From assembly GCA_026874595.1 (NCBI GenBank), contig CM049318.1:32086956-32150955 (forward strand): a stretch of 64,000 bases of DNA. Reading direction: 5' to 3'. Shown here piece by piece: positions 37,901-46,451 of this stretch; the first letter of the stretch is position 1; each line of letters opens with the position of its first letter. The position numbers and the translations under genes were made by a program. The DNA comes from Sipunculus nudus (taxonomy: Eukaryota > Annelida > Sipuncula > Golfingiida > Sipunculidae). The notes beneath the pieces were generated by a model. It worked only from the letters and a program-made list of their open reading frames with translations. It was not told the origin of the DNA and searched no databases.

Positions 37901-40900
37901 AAGCTAAAGTTTATGTAACTGAGGTTTATAGTTTTGGAGATATTGCCAAAGCATGATATGTTGGGAGAGGTATGAGTTCAGTGCCCCCTAGCAGCCATAT
38001 CCGGAAAATGAAAAATTAGTTTTGAGATATCAGTGTAAGACTTAAGATGTAATAGTTTAAAAAGGATTCTTTCAAAACTGTGGCCTGCAGAATGCTATAT
38101 GTGAGAAGCAACTGACAAACAGACGAACACACTCACAAAGTGACTCAAGATTGAGCCCAGATGACTACTCCAGGTTATGGAGAAGACTCAAAGGAAGAAA
38201 AAAGCTACAGTTTATGTAACTGAGGTTTATAGTTTTGGAGATATTGCCAAAGCATGATATGTTGGGAGAGGTTCGAGTTCAGCGCCCCCTAGCAGCCATA
38301 TCCAGAAATAAATTGGTTTTGAGATATAAGTGTAAGACTTATGATGTAATAGTTTAAAAAGGATTCTTTCAAAACCTAGGCCTGTAGAATGCTATATGTG
38401 AGACGCAAGAGCAAGCAGGCGAATTTGAAGACAACTGACAAAAAAGACAGACACACTGACAAAGTGACACAAAATTGTGACCAGATGACTACACCAGGTT
38501 ATGGAGAAGACTCAGAGAAAGAAAATAAGCTATAGTTTATGTTATTGAGGCTTATAATGTTGGAGATATGGCCAAAATATGATATGTTGGGGAGTTTTAC
38601 ATCCAGCGCCCCCTGGTGGCCCTATCCAAAAAATGAAAAAACAAAGTCAAGATACTAGGGTAAGACTTGAAATATATCAGTTTTAAAAAAAAATTCCTGC
38701 AAAACTGTGGCCTCCAGGGCAAGATTAATGAAATCTCGAAATATCTCGTTTGATGATATATCTTACGAGATATTGCCAGACTTTTAATAAAATCATGTAG
38801 TACTAAACGAATGCTACCTGATGCAAAAAACTAGACCTCTCTAGCATTAAAACTGACAAATTAGTCCATTCATTTTCAAATATGATAATTTTTCCCCGAA
38901 AATGTGTTACAATGATAATGGCAAATTTGAGTCAGGTACCCATCAGAAGAAAGGCCATTGGATGACGATTAAAATGAACTGTAGTTCAAGTAGATACGAC
39001 TAATAGTTACAAAGATATGAAGAAAAACCCGTTTTGTATACTTTTGATGACCTCGACCTTGACCTCTGACCTATTTGGATCAAAAACAATAGGGCACCTA
39101 GAATTTTGTTTGTCCATCATCTCTGAAAGTTTCAAGGTGATGGTGGCTAAATTGTGGCCAGGAAAGTGCAGACAAACAAACAAACAGACAAACAGACATA
39201 CGCAACTAACCAATATGCTTGCCGAAATCTTTGATTCCGGCAAGCAATGAAAGTACCGAATGCAGAGTGCAGAGTGAATAAAATATCTAAATGAAAGTAC
39301 CAAATGCAGAGTGCAGAGTGAATAAAATATCTAAATGAAAGTACCCAATGCAGAGTGCAGAGTGAATAAAATATCTAAATGAAAGTACCAAATGCTGAGT
39401 GTAGAGTGAATAAAATATCCAAATGTAAGTACCCAGTGCAGAGTGAATTAAATATTTAAAAGTAAGTATCAAATCATGAGAAAGAGTGAATAAAATATCT
39501 AAACATAATTACCCAATGCAGATGCAGAGGGAATACAATATCTAAACGTAAGTACCCGGTAGCATGTAGTATTATGTTTTTATGCCAAAATAACCTTTGT
39601 ATACTGGATTATGTAATACCCATCATCATTATGTTTCATAAATATTGTGTTTGTTTCTATGCTAAATTATATAACACATATTATTATTTGTTAACTGTGT
39701 TTTCAATCATACTGCAGTTTGTATACGTGTCATATTTTATATTATCTGGCCCCTGGCCAATGGTCCCAACCTTTCACAAAATGTCACAGAAATCAATTCA
39801 GTAATTTCTGTGTAATTCTTATAAAAGCAAACCAACAGACACAGGAGAACATACATTTTGGTTGAAGTTACAACTGGTCATGCCTCAGGTCCTGGCTATG
39901 TATGTATAAAGGTGGCGTTCCATTATGTGTATGGACTATGTATGGGTTACGTATGTGTATGCAGCTAGGAATCACACACATTATATTTTCACAGAGTGAT
40001 TTCACATATTTATATGTGTATATATGTGTGAGTATGCAACATGTTCTGATCACTCAGTGAAGTGATTAAAAACACATACGTGTCGTAACGGACACGGAAA
40101 TTCATAAATTTGACACCAGCGATAAGGTTATTTCTCCAGCATATGACTAGATTCAACTCATCCAGCTCTGTACTATAGGCCCAAATATTACAGCATTTTG
40201 CACAGTATATGCATACATAATAATGGCATCACAGGTATTTGTTTTCTGGCTGCATATGCATATGTACTGCATACACATATGTACTGCATATATGGAATCC
40301 TAGCTTAAAACAAACAAATCAAAACCATGTAGATACCTATCTTGGTTCCTTAACAGTGGGCTCCTCACACAGACTTTATACACTGCCGTCATCCCAGGCC
40401 TCCTTTCTTGTAACAGCTGCTTTGTATAGCAACTTATCTAAATTCTCCTGGTTCGACCACCAGGATGGGTACAGACCAATGAAGTTACACCGGGACACCA
40501 GCTGGTCTGGTTCTTGGATCTGTGCCAGAAACGATGTTATCAGACCAAAGAGAGTGGGTGTCACATATTTAAAATTTGAAGCTTGATGCACTATATGAAA
40601 CAGTGAAACCCTTGGCTGTGGACACCCCTCTAAGGCGGACAACCAGTGTAACGGACAGTCTTCAGGATGACCAAATGTTTTTACTTCTTTAAGAACCCCT
40701 CTGGGGCAGACACCCTGCTATTCAGTAAACAGAGGCTTTTTGTCTTACCAACAGTTAAAATCAGCCCCATAAACAGACACCGCATGACCGGCATGGCTGG
40801 TGACAGTACAGATACCTTGTAACTGGAAATATGTTTTGCTTCTGGTACACTTCTCACCACTCTTAAAATAATCAAATTATTTAAACAGGTAGCAATAACT

Positions 40901-41611
40901 ACAAAACAAACAACATGTGCACTAAATTTATCTTCAAGTAAGTTTGTTATTTGCGACTTCTAGGCATTTGTAAAGATTATTATTTAAAGTGTTGCCCAAA
41001 AGTTACAGTATATGCAGAATTTCCATTAAGCCAAACTTTCACAGAAGTGATATTGTCATCCTGATTTTCCAGGCCTCATTATTCTATCATAGGCCTGGAA
41101 CCGAGGATAATATATATGAACAAAAAAAACTTTATGGATGACCTGACCCACTCTTTGGCAGACACCCTGCCATAATGGACAAATTTGCCGGTCCCCTGAC
41201 TTTCCACGTTAGAGGGGTTTCACTGTACCATGCTCTGATTGGTTTGATTACCCTTCTTTACTCTGTGCCCACCCTGACTGTCAAACCGAGAGAATCTTGC
41301 AGCCGTTAAAGGAAAGGAGATCAGGATCAAGTGTACAACCACTGCACTGGGAACATATATATACTGTCACACTGAAGACATACCTCCTATATTAATGTCA
41401 GTATTGTCACCTGTGTTACTCTTTTGATGATATGTCACTCAGAAGAATAAACAACACAAATTCCTTTTTATTTTATCCAGTTACATATTTCATCATTGGA
41501 GGAGTGGCTGCATTCTTGGTTGTCATTACCATCTTGATTGTTGTCATCTGTTGTATCCGGAAAAGGCAACGAAGATATGTTAGCTACTATGGACTGGCTC
41601 AAGATGGCTGA
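8941..41611 (+). CDS. ACP2: Lysosomal/prostatic-type acid phosphatase, complete, 11 coding exons
   Basis: A histidine acid phosphatase that hydrolyses phosphomonoesters at low pH in the lysosome or outside the cell. Exons: 8941-9033, 21334-21426, 23102-23203, 24218-24370, 25324-25419, 26307-26396, 28884-29022, 31834-31922, 33399-33582, 34067-34171, 41481-41611. All borders are GT-AG and the phases match, giving 424 residues; human ACP2 has 423. Residues 1-22 or so are a signal peptide. VYRHGARSP (32-40) holds the nucleophile His35 with Arg34 and Arg38. DRTLMSAQANLAGL and WQPIPVHT are family blocks, and HD at 286-287 is the proton-donor motif. N-glycosylation sequons include NDSS, NST, NKT, NFT and NDT. 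A transmembrane helix spans about 383-406. The tail contains RKRQRR and YYGL, a YxxPhi-like sorting signal. Whether it is the strict ACP2 orthologue or a lineage-specific ACP2/ACP3 relative cannot be settled here. Confidence 0.94.
9895..10209. mobile_element. Short TA-flanked inverted-repeat element (CAGTA ends)
   Basis: The left end is CAGTAGAACTTT. The right end reads CAGTATAGCCTCTAATTTCC on the opposite strand. TA dinucleotides at 9893-9894 and 10210-10211 flank the element, as expected for a Tc1/mariner-pogo type target duplication. It is 315 bp with no ORF, so it would be a non-autonomous (MITE-like) copy. The inverted ends are imperfect. Confidence 0.6.
10945..11300. repeat. Tandem duplication (about 190 bp x 2) with ATT microsatellites
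   Basis: Two successive copies share AACTTGAATTTAGTA or AACTGGAACTTAGTA, GGTACAAAAACATTTGT, AGAGTACCTATTGAATATGGT, an (ATT)n run and TTATAACTTGGAATAAATGT. The ATT runs are at about 11047-11070 and 11220-11262. It lies in phosphatase intron 1. Confidence 0.8.
11326..11342. repeat. Poly-C tract
   Basis: An uninterrupted C run of about 17 bases after GAGT. A second one of about 10 bases lies near 11991-12000. Simple sequence in an intron. Confidence 0.85.
12438..12800. mobile_element. Long-inverted-repeat (foldback/MITE-like) element
   Basis: The two halves are reverse complements over most of their length. The left arm, GGAATACCCCGGAATACCGC ... GGGCTAAATCGGAATTTTAAATTGTCATCA ... ACCTTACAGACC, pairs with the right arm, GGTCTGTAAGGTCTTTACCAG ... 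TGATGACAATTTAAAATTCTGGTTTAGCCC ... GCGGTATTCTGGGGTATTCC. Arms of about 140-150 bases flank a spacer of about 60 bases. No ORF. Such a palindrome could form a long hairpin in the pre-mRNA. Confidence 0.8.
12876..12957. mobile_element. Extra copy of the left end of the adjacent GGTCC-tipped element
   Basis: GGTCCCCCAAAACACCGGTG, then GTTTTGGGTATCTGTGACAA and CACCTTGAAACACCCACTCA, repeats the left terminus of the 12971-13437 element about 95 bases upstream in the same orientation. It is preceded by tataacaggc, similar to the target-like sequence of the full copy. Confidence 0.75.
12971..13437. mobile_element. Inverted-repeat element with target-site duplication (GGTCC tips)
   Basis: The left end is GGTCCCCCCTTAAGACCCAAAACACC. 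The right end on the other strand is GGTCCGCCTAAACACCCAAAACACC. Similarity of the arms continues through TTTGGGTATCTGTGACAAAACACC and GAAACACCC for about 100 bases. The element is bounded by tattacagat (12961-12970) and tattacaggt (13438-13447), a one-mismatch direct repeat that looks like an 8-10 bp target duplication, as in hAT-like elements. There is no transposase ORF. Confidence 0.75.
15018..16010 (+). repeat. Repeat block: element end plus five 179-bp tandem units
   Basis: The block starts with ATGCCCCCGCCACAAAGTGG CCGGGGCAT and a (GTCCTTCC)n stretch. Five units of about 179 bases follow, beginning near 15102, 15282, 15461, 15640 and 15820. Each has GTACGGACTTTTTTTCGCAA, TGCCTGCAGATATTGGCCTG, GTTACAGATTGAGTTCGCGT and AAAATTTCATGAAAAATAGA. 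Open frames across the units are a by-product of the repeat. Two more diverged units lie at 19284-19620. Confidence 0.85.
16011..19670 (+). mobile_element. Nested mosaic of dispersed elements
   Basis: From 16011 and again from 16252, new element ends appear (TTTTAGCCCTCAGCTCATAG and TTTTAGCTCAGCTGACTATA). Both are followed by GTCCGTCC-rich sequence. The second is followed by two diverged copies of a roughly 620-base segment (16360-16980 and 17050-17690), recognisable by AAATTCGGCATA, TTATGGGCCCAAACATAATGCA and GACCATGGCACG. At 18810-19640 the sequence returns to a relative of the 15.1-kb repeat. It closes with CAGGCAGGGGCATTCGTGTC, the mirror of the start at 15018. This suggests one element interrupted by others. 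No intact ORF. Confidence 0.55.
19855..19921. repeat. (TA)n microsatellite
   Basis: About 33 uninterrupted TA dinucleotides in phosphatase intron 1. The true length is hard to assemble. Confidence 0.97.
20280..20350. repeat. Diverged dispersed segment, relative at 24975-25080
   Basis: ACTATCTTCCATTCACCTGTTT, then CTGTGTGTgAG and CTGTTTACCAAAACAAGAATG, is matched in order at 24990-25080 (ACTATCTTCAATTTACCTGTTT, CTGTTTACCTTAACAAGAATG). Low-copy repeat of unknown type; the limits are uncertain. Confidence 0.45.
21334..21426 (+). CDS. ACP2: Acid phosphatase exon 2: RHG catalytic motif
   Basis: Thirty-one codons between TTGTATTCCAG and GTATTT encode VYRHGARSPMQ and then FGQLTK. His35 of RHG is the residue phosphorylated during catalysis in this family; Arg34 and Arg38 bind phosphate. 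WKKGFGQLTK matches the GFGQLTKEG block of vertebrate ACP2 and ACP3. Confidence 0.95.
22895..22975. repeat. Degenerate GATA/GATTA microsatellite
   Basis: Interrupted TAGATAGATAGA and GATTAGATTA runs in phosphatase intron 2, with a similar degenerate stretch at 22800-22880. Simple sequence only. Confidence 0.75.
24395..24615. mobile_element. SINE-like dispersed repeat, copy 1
   Basis: Shares TTATACACTGCaaTCgCCCC/gGcCTCCTT, TGTtTAGCAA, GTGcCAGAgcCAAGAATCAGACCA/CAGAGCC and TTTGATGCACTAT with 40365-40590 in the same order. About 220 bases, no ORF of significance, located in intron 4 right after exon 4. The family is unnamed here. Confidence 0.55.
25295..25320. repeat. T-rich tract forming the polypyrimidine tract of exon 5
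   Basis: Two T runs broken by single G bases directly precede the TCTCAG acceptor of exon 5. Confidence 0.7.
26700..27740. repeat. Block of degenerate tandem repeats (ATTTTGCATGTGTATA words)
   Basis: AATTTTGCATGTGTATA-like words recur near 27126, 27234, 27387, 27514 and 27663, each accompanied by GGATAGCTTTCTTGATT or CACATAGCTCTT and GGTGGCGCCACCTGC...CCATTTTTGCACAG. Units are about 110-150 bases. The block lies in intron 6. The open frames seen in it follow the repeat and are not genes. Confidence 0.75.
27865..27952 (+). mobile_element. Possible tRNA-derived SINE head
   Basis: TGGTGAAGTGTTTGGAAC resembles a Pol III A box region. GAGTTCAAATC, about 40 bases later, resembles a B box (GGTTCGANTCC). 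The segment does not fold convincingly into a complete tRNA by eye, so it is taken as a decayed SINE head rather than a tRNA gene. A (GT)n(AT)n microsatellite follows at 28005-28033. Confidence 0.4.
28040..28790 (+). repeat. Five tandem units of about 140 bp (AACAACAACATAC... family)
   Basis: Recurring words are TTTCAGCTTTCCCAAATTCTC, AGGGATgATTGGTACATA, GAGGGCTCCAGACCTATTGAA, ACAGACCTGTCAGAATTCCAA and GCCCAaTtGCTGATTTTCTTT. The units begin near 28130, 28270, 28415, 28560 and (decayed) 28715. A typical mollusc-like TCAGTCCGTATATCCATCC start precedes them. Non-coding, in intron 6. Confidence 0.8.
28884..29022 (+). CDS. ACP2: Acid phosphatase exon 7
   Basis: Encodes NANNFTLPDW (sequon NFT), corresponding to THGLRLPPW of vertebrate ACP2, and then the helical LKQLDALEFDLRY and QLRRLRG. 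Acceptor GTGTTCCAG, donor GTAAGG. It ends in phase 1 and joins exon 8 (31834-31922), which gives GPLLKTIIQNM and KVFMYSA just before the catalytic HD. Confidence 0.93.
29065..30375. repeat. Repeat-derived segment with two copies of a CGCTATTAATATATA end
   Basis: Two stretches, about 29272-29388 and 30258-30375, share AGAGCATATGTATGTCgAAAAT, GTATCAGAGGAGAtA and AATCGCCTTACGCTATTAATATATA. The first begins near ACTAGCAATTACCCGTGC. Between them lies CpG-bearing sequence without a recognisable gene. Probably two related element ends in intron 7. Confidence 0.55.
33399..33582 (+). CDS. ACP2: Acid phosphatase exon 9: HD catalytic motif
   Basis: Starts with HDSTVAALLSAMDIYD, equivalent to HDTTLVALQMALDVYNG in human ACP2. 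The Asp is the proton donor of the family. It continues with FAAAVMIELYNDSGKYDVKI. At the place where the human protein has Cys in YASCHIFELY, this protein has Ala310. Confidence 0.95.
34067..34171 (+). CDS. ACP2: Acid phosphatase exon 10 and its duplicated donor site
   Basis: Encodes GCTIDSCELEKF and then RDRNAECRVGKISK, carrying the three C-terminal cysteines of the luminal domain (GCPHRC and QQEC in human ACP2). Two donors are possible in the same phase. One is GTGG|GTAAAA after 34156. The other is TCTAAAC|GTAAGT after 34171, which is stronger and is the one used here. The last 38 or so bases of the exon plus the donor are the founder sequence of the 44-bp minisatellite that fills the start of the next intron. 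Confidence 0.85.
34172..36968 (+). repeat. 44-bp minisatellite derived from an exon/intron boundary
   Basis: About 63 head-to-tail units, consensus AAATGCAGAGTGTAGAGTGA plus ATAAAATATCTAAA(A/C)GTAAGTACC. The first unit is the real end of exon 10 and its donor (from about 34134). Units differ mainly in the last third: cGTAAGTACC, aGTAAGTACC, cATAAGTTCC, tGAAAGTACC. A run of about 190 bases with unusual variants (gattgaataagatatctta, gcatagtgaagagtgtata, cattagaaccaaat) is present at 34262-34450 and again at 35961-36148, showing larger internal duplication. Long open frames on the minus strand here are by-products. Confidence 0.97.
36969..39247 (+). mobile_element. 2.3-kb insertion that splits the 44-bp array
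   Basis: The array stops after ATATCTAAA at 36968 and resumes at 39248 with ATGAAAGTACCGAATGCAGA. The insert carries GCTTGCCGGAA near its left side (36990) and the reverse complement TTCCGGCAAGC at its right edge (39233-39245). Inside are GACAGAC tracts and about five diverged tandem units of about 320 bases (next entry). There is no transposase ORF. It is probably a non-autonomous element. Confidence 0.7.
37145..38700 (+). repeat. Five tandem units of about 320 bp inside the insertion
   Basis: CTCAAAGGAAGAAAA recurs near 37226, 37556, 37878, 38188 and 38512. Each is followed by AGTTTATGTAACTGAGGTTT, ATGGCCAAAACATGATATG, GCGCCCCCTAGCAGCCATAT and AATAGTTTCAAAAGGATTC. Units are 70-90 percent alike by eye. 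Confidence 0.85.
39248..39555 (+). repeat. 44-bp minisatellite, distal remnant
   Basis: About seven more units after the insertion, mostly of the tGAAAGTACC variant that also fills the distal end of the main array (36500-36968). This supports a single array cut in two by the insertion. Confidence 0.95.
40365..40595. mobile_element. SINE-like dispersed repeat, copy 2
   Basis: Co-linear with 24395-24615 (ACTTTATACACTGCCGTCAT, CCAGGCCTCCTTTCTTGTAA, TTTGATGCACTAT-like TTGATGCACTATA). Contains GGTTCGACCACCAGG, which resembles a Pol III B box. Confidence 0.55.
40601..41225. mobile_element. CAGTGAAACCC inverted-repeat element
   Basis: Left end CAGTGAAACCCTTGGCTG. The right end on the other strand is CAGTGAAACCCCTCTAACGT. 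The tips resemble those of the 50658-50845 element (CAGTGGAACCTC). A TA follows the right end but AA precedes the left, so the expected TA duplication is damaged. 625 bp, no transposase ORF, so a pogo/Tigger-like non-autonomous copy is likely. Confidence 0.65.
41481..41611 (+). CDS. ACP2: Acid phosphatase exon 11: transmembrane anchor and cytoplasmic tail
   Basis: After TTTATCCAG the exon encodes LTYFIIGGVAAFLVVITI and continues hydrophobic to VICC. Then come a basic stop-transfer KRQRR and the tail YVSYYGLAQDG. YYGL fits YxxPhi, the class of signal (GYRHV in human ACP2) that directs the precursor to lysosomes by endocytosis. The stop TGA is at 41609-41611. The membrane anchor is wholly in this exon, so any transcript that does not reach it would encode a soluble enzyme. 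Confidence 0.92.
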
Positions 41612-41850
41612 TATCCTTTGCTGTTGAAACCAGAGAGATGTAACAGTTGCAAATCTTGTAGGAGAATATATAAATTCATCAGTTTCATGTAAAACATTTA
41701 AAAGAACATAACCATTTGCAATAATGTGTGTTATCTCATGCTATTAGTTTATTTTGGTTGAATACAAAAGTTTCCCAGCAAATTAATCCTGGCACACAGT
41801 ATAACATTTAACATACCTGGCACCTTATTTGTTTTGCTGAAGAGTGTATT

Positions 41851-41897
41851 AATAAATGATATAACAGATAAAATGCAAGGTAAACAAAATGAATAAA
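41851..41897 (+). terminator. Candidate polyadenylation signals of the phosphatase gene
   Basis: AATAAA occurs at 41851-41856 and again at 41892-41897, about 240-290 bases after the stop codon. Further AATAAA copies occur downstream (for example near 43720), as expected in AT-rich sequence, so the real site cannot be fixed by eye. Confidence 0.3.
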
Positions 41898-41899
41898 CA

Positions 41900-44165
41900 T
41901 ACTAAAGAATTAAGAAGTGGTTTTTACTTTATACCTCTGTTTTTTTTTTGTTTTTTTTTTCATTTTACATTAATTTTGTTATACATGTATGTATATTTTC
42001 TGAAGGATTAGTGTATACGGGTCTAAGGTTTCAGTCCAGGGAGATGTCACAATTGCCATTTTAGATAAAAGGGAATTAAATTCATTTATGCATAGTATTT
42101 CATACAAAATAATAAATAATTTCCTTTCATTGAAAAAATGTTTTTTTTTAATGCTTTAACAAATTAACTCGATATAAACAAATTAAAATATTTTTTAAAA
42201 CCTTACAAAGGTCTGCACATTATACCTAAGTTTTTTTTTCCATTTTACAATAATAAATATTGTTTAATACATATTTCCTGGGAGATGAGAGTGAAAAAAG
42301 GGTCACATTCACATTGGTCGACATTGTGTAATACTCATCAGTCAATGAACAATGTGCATAAACTGGGAAATAAGAACAATAAGAGATTCAATAATTTAGT
42401 TTTACTGTCATTTTAGAGCTTCTGATGTTGTTAAAGCTTTGATTGTGGTCACATTACAATCTCTTCATGCAACTTGTGATTGATCTGAAACATTTGCTTG
42501 ATTTCCACATTACAGAATTGTGTCATGCATTGTTAATTAATACACATTATATCCTTTTTGAGGACACAGAGTCAAGTGTACAAATTAAACCTCTGCTTAA
42601 CCTCACACAAGTGTAATATTTTTTTTCTGTAAACAACTCAATGAAACTGCAGTTTTTATTTTAGAGTGATGTCAGTTTTTCACTTGTTTTTGCATGTGTC
42701 TGAACTGTATTTTAATTGTGTATATCATCTGTTGGCATTGCTGTATGTATATAATATGTATATTTGTTTCAACAATGAGACTTGTATGTTTTTGTACTAA
42801 ATGGAATCTTGATGATGTTTGTTCATTGATATTACCAGTATGATAGCATTTATATATGGTGATGGGTTTACATAGTAATCTCATTATTTTACACCTGTAC
42901 CTTACATGTAAATACTTCACAGGTAGATAAATTTTGTATGTCAAAGCTGTATTGCTCAGTATTAAAATATAATTTAGAAATGTATCCCACTGCATAAGCT
43001 ATTAGGTAAATGCGCAAAAAGGATTAGCATTTCAATAAGAATATTAGATAACACAAAATGCAAAGATCCCTTTAGTGGCCTGTACTTGTAGTGCATGATT
43101 GTTCCATGTATGTATAAAGAATATTTTCTAGTGTAGACTGACACCCTGCAATGTAATGTTGCCACTGGACTCAGTATATCTTGTTTTGCGTCATATTCCG
43201 ACAAATTTTTGTGTTTGTTCAAATTCATCAGGTTCCAGTAGATTTGTTCCTTCATCATCAGATTCAAGTAGACTTGTTCCTTCCTCAAAACATACAGGTG
43301 TAATGCCTCTGATTGCTCATGCACTAGCAGAGAATAATAGACTGTTACCCTGTAACACTAAGTGAGGAAAAAAAAAGTTCATATGAACCTCAGTAGTTGC
43401 TACAGAAAATATAGCCCTTCTTTACATTTGAACTATTTCCTTTGGACATAGAAATGGTGCAAAGTACCAGTCTATTTTCACCCTGATCAATTATATTATT
43501 AAAGCATTCCAGTATATATAGGTCAAAATAAACTAGTTTCCTTACCATTTTAGTCATCTCTTCATGTGTATACATATATTTTAATTAATGCTTAATTATT
43601 AAAGGTATCTCATATATAAGATTTATCTTACCTTTATTTTAAGATTAAGTTTGTTTTTATCCTCATTTCCCTCTTTAGAAAACTGTATGCATGTGCATGT
43701 ACTTGTAATTGTTGAGAAATAATAAACCTTCCATTCTTCAGGCAATATGAAGGGCTTATCATTATACTTTTTGTCCTTGTAACCAATGCTGCATTAATTT
43801 TTTATTTTTAGTGATCTGTTCTTCAGGACTTGGCCAGTATTTTTATCTTCAGCAATTATATGCATTTCCATTATAAGACCAGTTAAATATTATTTGACTT
43901 TTATATTAAAAGTTGATGACAGGAATGTAGATCAATATCAGCTTTGTTAATTTCACATTCCAAGTATCATCTTCTAATTGGACTAGTTAATTACCATGCA
44001 TAAAAATTATAATCTATTTTGCATCATATATCTTGCTTTTCAGCAGTTGCAAATAATACGATATGGAATGCATAGATAAATGTATTCACATTATATATAC
44101 ATATTATAATAGTGGTAGCAATCAACTGAAAAGTTAAATTTGATGATTGAAAGATGATGAAATTT
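41900..44165. other. AT-rich 3' flank of the phosphatase gene
   Basis: No exon, no ORF of interest on either strand, no recognisable element. T-rich runs at 41940-41960 and 42228-42238. Part of it may be 3'UTR. Confidence 0.6.
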
Positions 44166-44169
44166 GATG

Positions 44170-44510
44170 ATTATTAATCATTTATTTTATGTACCATCTG
44201 TACTTCTGTGAATTACAGTATTTAAACCTCAAATATTGAACAAGTAAATTCTGTCTAACTTGTACATTGTGCTGAAAACTCAAAGTAATGGCCAGGGTGT
44301 TGACACTTGTTTGTTGCAGAAAGTTAAGATGTAATGTTGTTTGCAGTTTTGAGCCCTGTCTTTCTAATATGTCTGACAGAAGAAGATTTTATCAGGATGA
44401 TAGGACTTCTTCAGATGTACATACTTGATCATTTGTGATTGACTATGAAAACGACCAATCTTTGATGTAATTGATTAATTGGCACACCACTAATATAGAA
44501 CGGTACATGA
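44170..44510. repeat. Dispersed repeat, copy 2 of 3
   Basis: Co-linear with 1035-1390 and 61215-61590: TTATTTTATGTACC, AACTTGTACATTGTGCTGAA, GTCTGACAG, TGATTGACTATGAAAA CGACCAATC, TAATTGATTAATTGGCACAC. It lies in the convergent intergenic region. Confidence 0.65.
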
Positions 44511-44514
44511 TTTT

Positions 44515-46299
44515 TTTTATCTTGTATTGCTGTTGCCACTGGCATTGTTCTCATGTATACAAGTATTCTTATTTACTGATCAGTGTACCAATTTTCCAAT
44601 AAATCATTTTTGAAAATGTCAGATTTTGCTATTTGTTTAGACAAGTGCCAGTGGGTTTGATCAGACATTCTTTGCAGGGTATGTCAAGCTCTAGTTGAGT
44701 TCCTGCAGAAATAACATATATACATTTTCTCTCATAGATTCAAAACATTACACTGGCACATGTGCATACTTAAAAAATAAAAAGCAAATATTCTTTATAC
44801 TTTTTTTTATTTCTTCATGAATAAAAAATAAAAGTGATGATTTTGACAGAACAAAAATGAAGTGTGAAATTTGGTATCAGAAACCACACATGAAGGTTAA
44901 TTTACTTTCCACTTTGCAATAATATATTTGAAACAATAACTCTGTCTTATTACTGTGCAGTTGAACACTTTTCTATGATTTGGCAAGTTATACATGTATA
45001 CACAGTTGAATGTTTCATTGTCCTAACTAAATCTTGGCTTAACAAAACCTAACCAGATTCTATAGAAAATTTCACAGTGAACAGAAAACAAGAAAAAGAA
45101 ACCTTGCTGTAGATTTTCCAGTTTTATTGTGAGTAGCTGTGCTAACCATATAAAGAGATAAAGAGTAAACTTTTACTGGATCTCAAGATTTTTAGGGATT
45201 TCCTAAGGACTGATCTGATATATGACCTGGTAGTGTTTAAGTAATAATATTTTAGCAGGGCTCTCAGGAACATTTGAGTATGCATCAGAGATGCCCCAGA
45301 TCAGTTTAGGATGCATGATTGCTCGTCCCAAGGGGGAAGCGCAGTTTCTGGCTGTAAAACTTGAAGAAAAAAATGGGCTCCCCTCACAGTTTCTGACCAG
45401 TGCCACTTTCTTGAAGCCATTCTACCATACCATTGTACCTTATGACCACATACAGTTCACACATTAATATTGTGAACAAAAACAAAACTAATGTTCCCTT
45501 TTTGTATTACTGAATGTATAAGGAAACAAATTCTGATTTAATTCATATGTACCTTTCAAAATAAGCTACAGACCACTGAGACCCTCCTAATTCTGATGGA
45601 CTCTTCAAAATTTTTACCTGAGAGTGGTAGACTCTGCAAAAAGTTAGCTTTTCAAAAGTCCCCATCATAGTCAATACCTTTGAGTTAGTATGAACTGCTA
45701 TGTTGCTGTACTGACAATAGTGTGTATAGCAACCATAACGGTTGCCAAGGTGCCCTTGGAATCAAAGCAACTTCCTACCAACTTACTCTAACAGAATCCT
45801 GCTTGGTGTTTCTTCTTGAGAGCAAGTCAATTTTTAACCACACACAATTGAACTGGATTTGATCTTTAAATATATATTTGAGATATAAAATATCACAGGA
45901 GATAACTTCTAATTCAGCTGTTTAACTTACTGAGATGCTGATTTGTTTATATTACTGAAGTCTCATTGTCATTTGTTTAATAAATATAAAATAAAATACT
46001 GTACAGGAACCAATATAGGCAAAAAGCTAATCATTGTCAAATAATCCGAACTCAGAGTCTATCTTTTCGAAGCTGGCATTATAATTTTTTTACTGACCCC
46101 AAGCCATTTGCTAAAATAACACTAACATTAACAGTAATAACACTTGTCTTGTCAGAACAAACATAGCTAAATAACAACAGCTATTTAATTGTCAAATTGA
46201 GGTAAGGTATATAATTTTAAAAGGCACCGGCCATATGAGATGAGAAAACCAACTGAAATTCTTTGAAGAAAATATCATCTAAGCTGGTAATGTAGCATA
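44515..46299. other. Convergent intergenic region / 3' flank of FBXO38
   Basis: No gene seen. TTTATT (AATAAA on the minus strand) occurs at 45123-45128 and near 44817; either could serve FBXO38 but both are far from its stop. A segment near 45250-45420 starting AGCAGGGCTCTCAGG resembles a dispersed element, but no second end was found. Confidence 0.5.
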
Positions 46300-46451
46300 T
46301 CAGATGTAGATGTCATCGACCACTGGACCATCCATGTCACAGGTACTAACGAAAACAAACGCTATATGTCTGTAGATTGGTCTCTTCTCTTCCATGGCTT
46401 CACACATGTCCTGTGTGATTAACTCCATTGCATCCTCCATGGTTTCTCTGC
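46300..46451 (-). CDS. FBXO38: FBXO38 last exon
   Basis: After ATTTTGCAG it encodes RETMEDAMELITQDMCEAM, then HIAFVFVSTCDMDGPVVDDI-YI and TGA (46302-46300). This corresponds to the human C terminus around FIHYCDVNGEPVEDDYI, one of the best-conserved parts of the protein. Confidence 0.95.

Noticed and set aside
37145-38690. Possible CRISPR-like array of regularly spaced repeats
   Set aside because: The 320-bp units are long, diverged throughout, and have no conserved short repeat with unique spacers. The host is a eukaryote.
45203-45406. Minus-strand frame MALVRNCEGSPFFSSSF and onward
   Set aside because: No splice sites, homology or start context; the sequence looks like a fragment of a dispersed element beginning CAGGGCTCTCAG.
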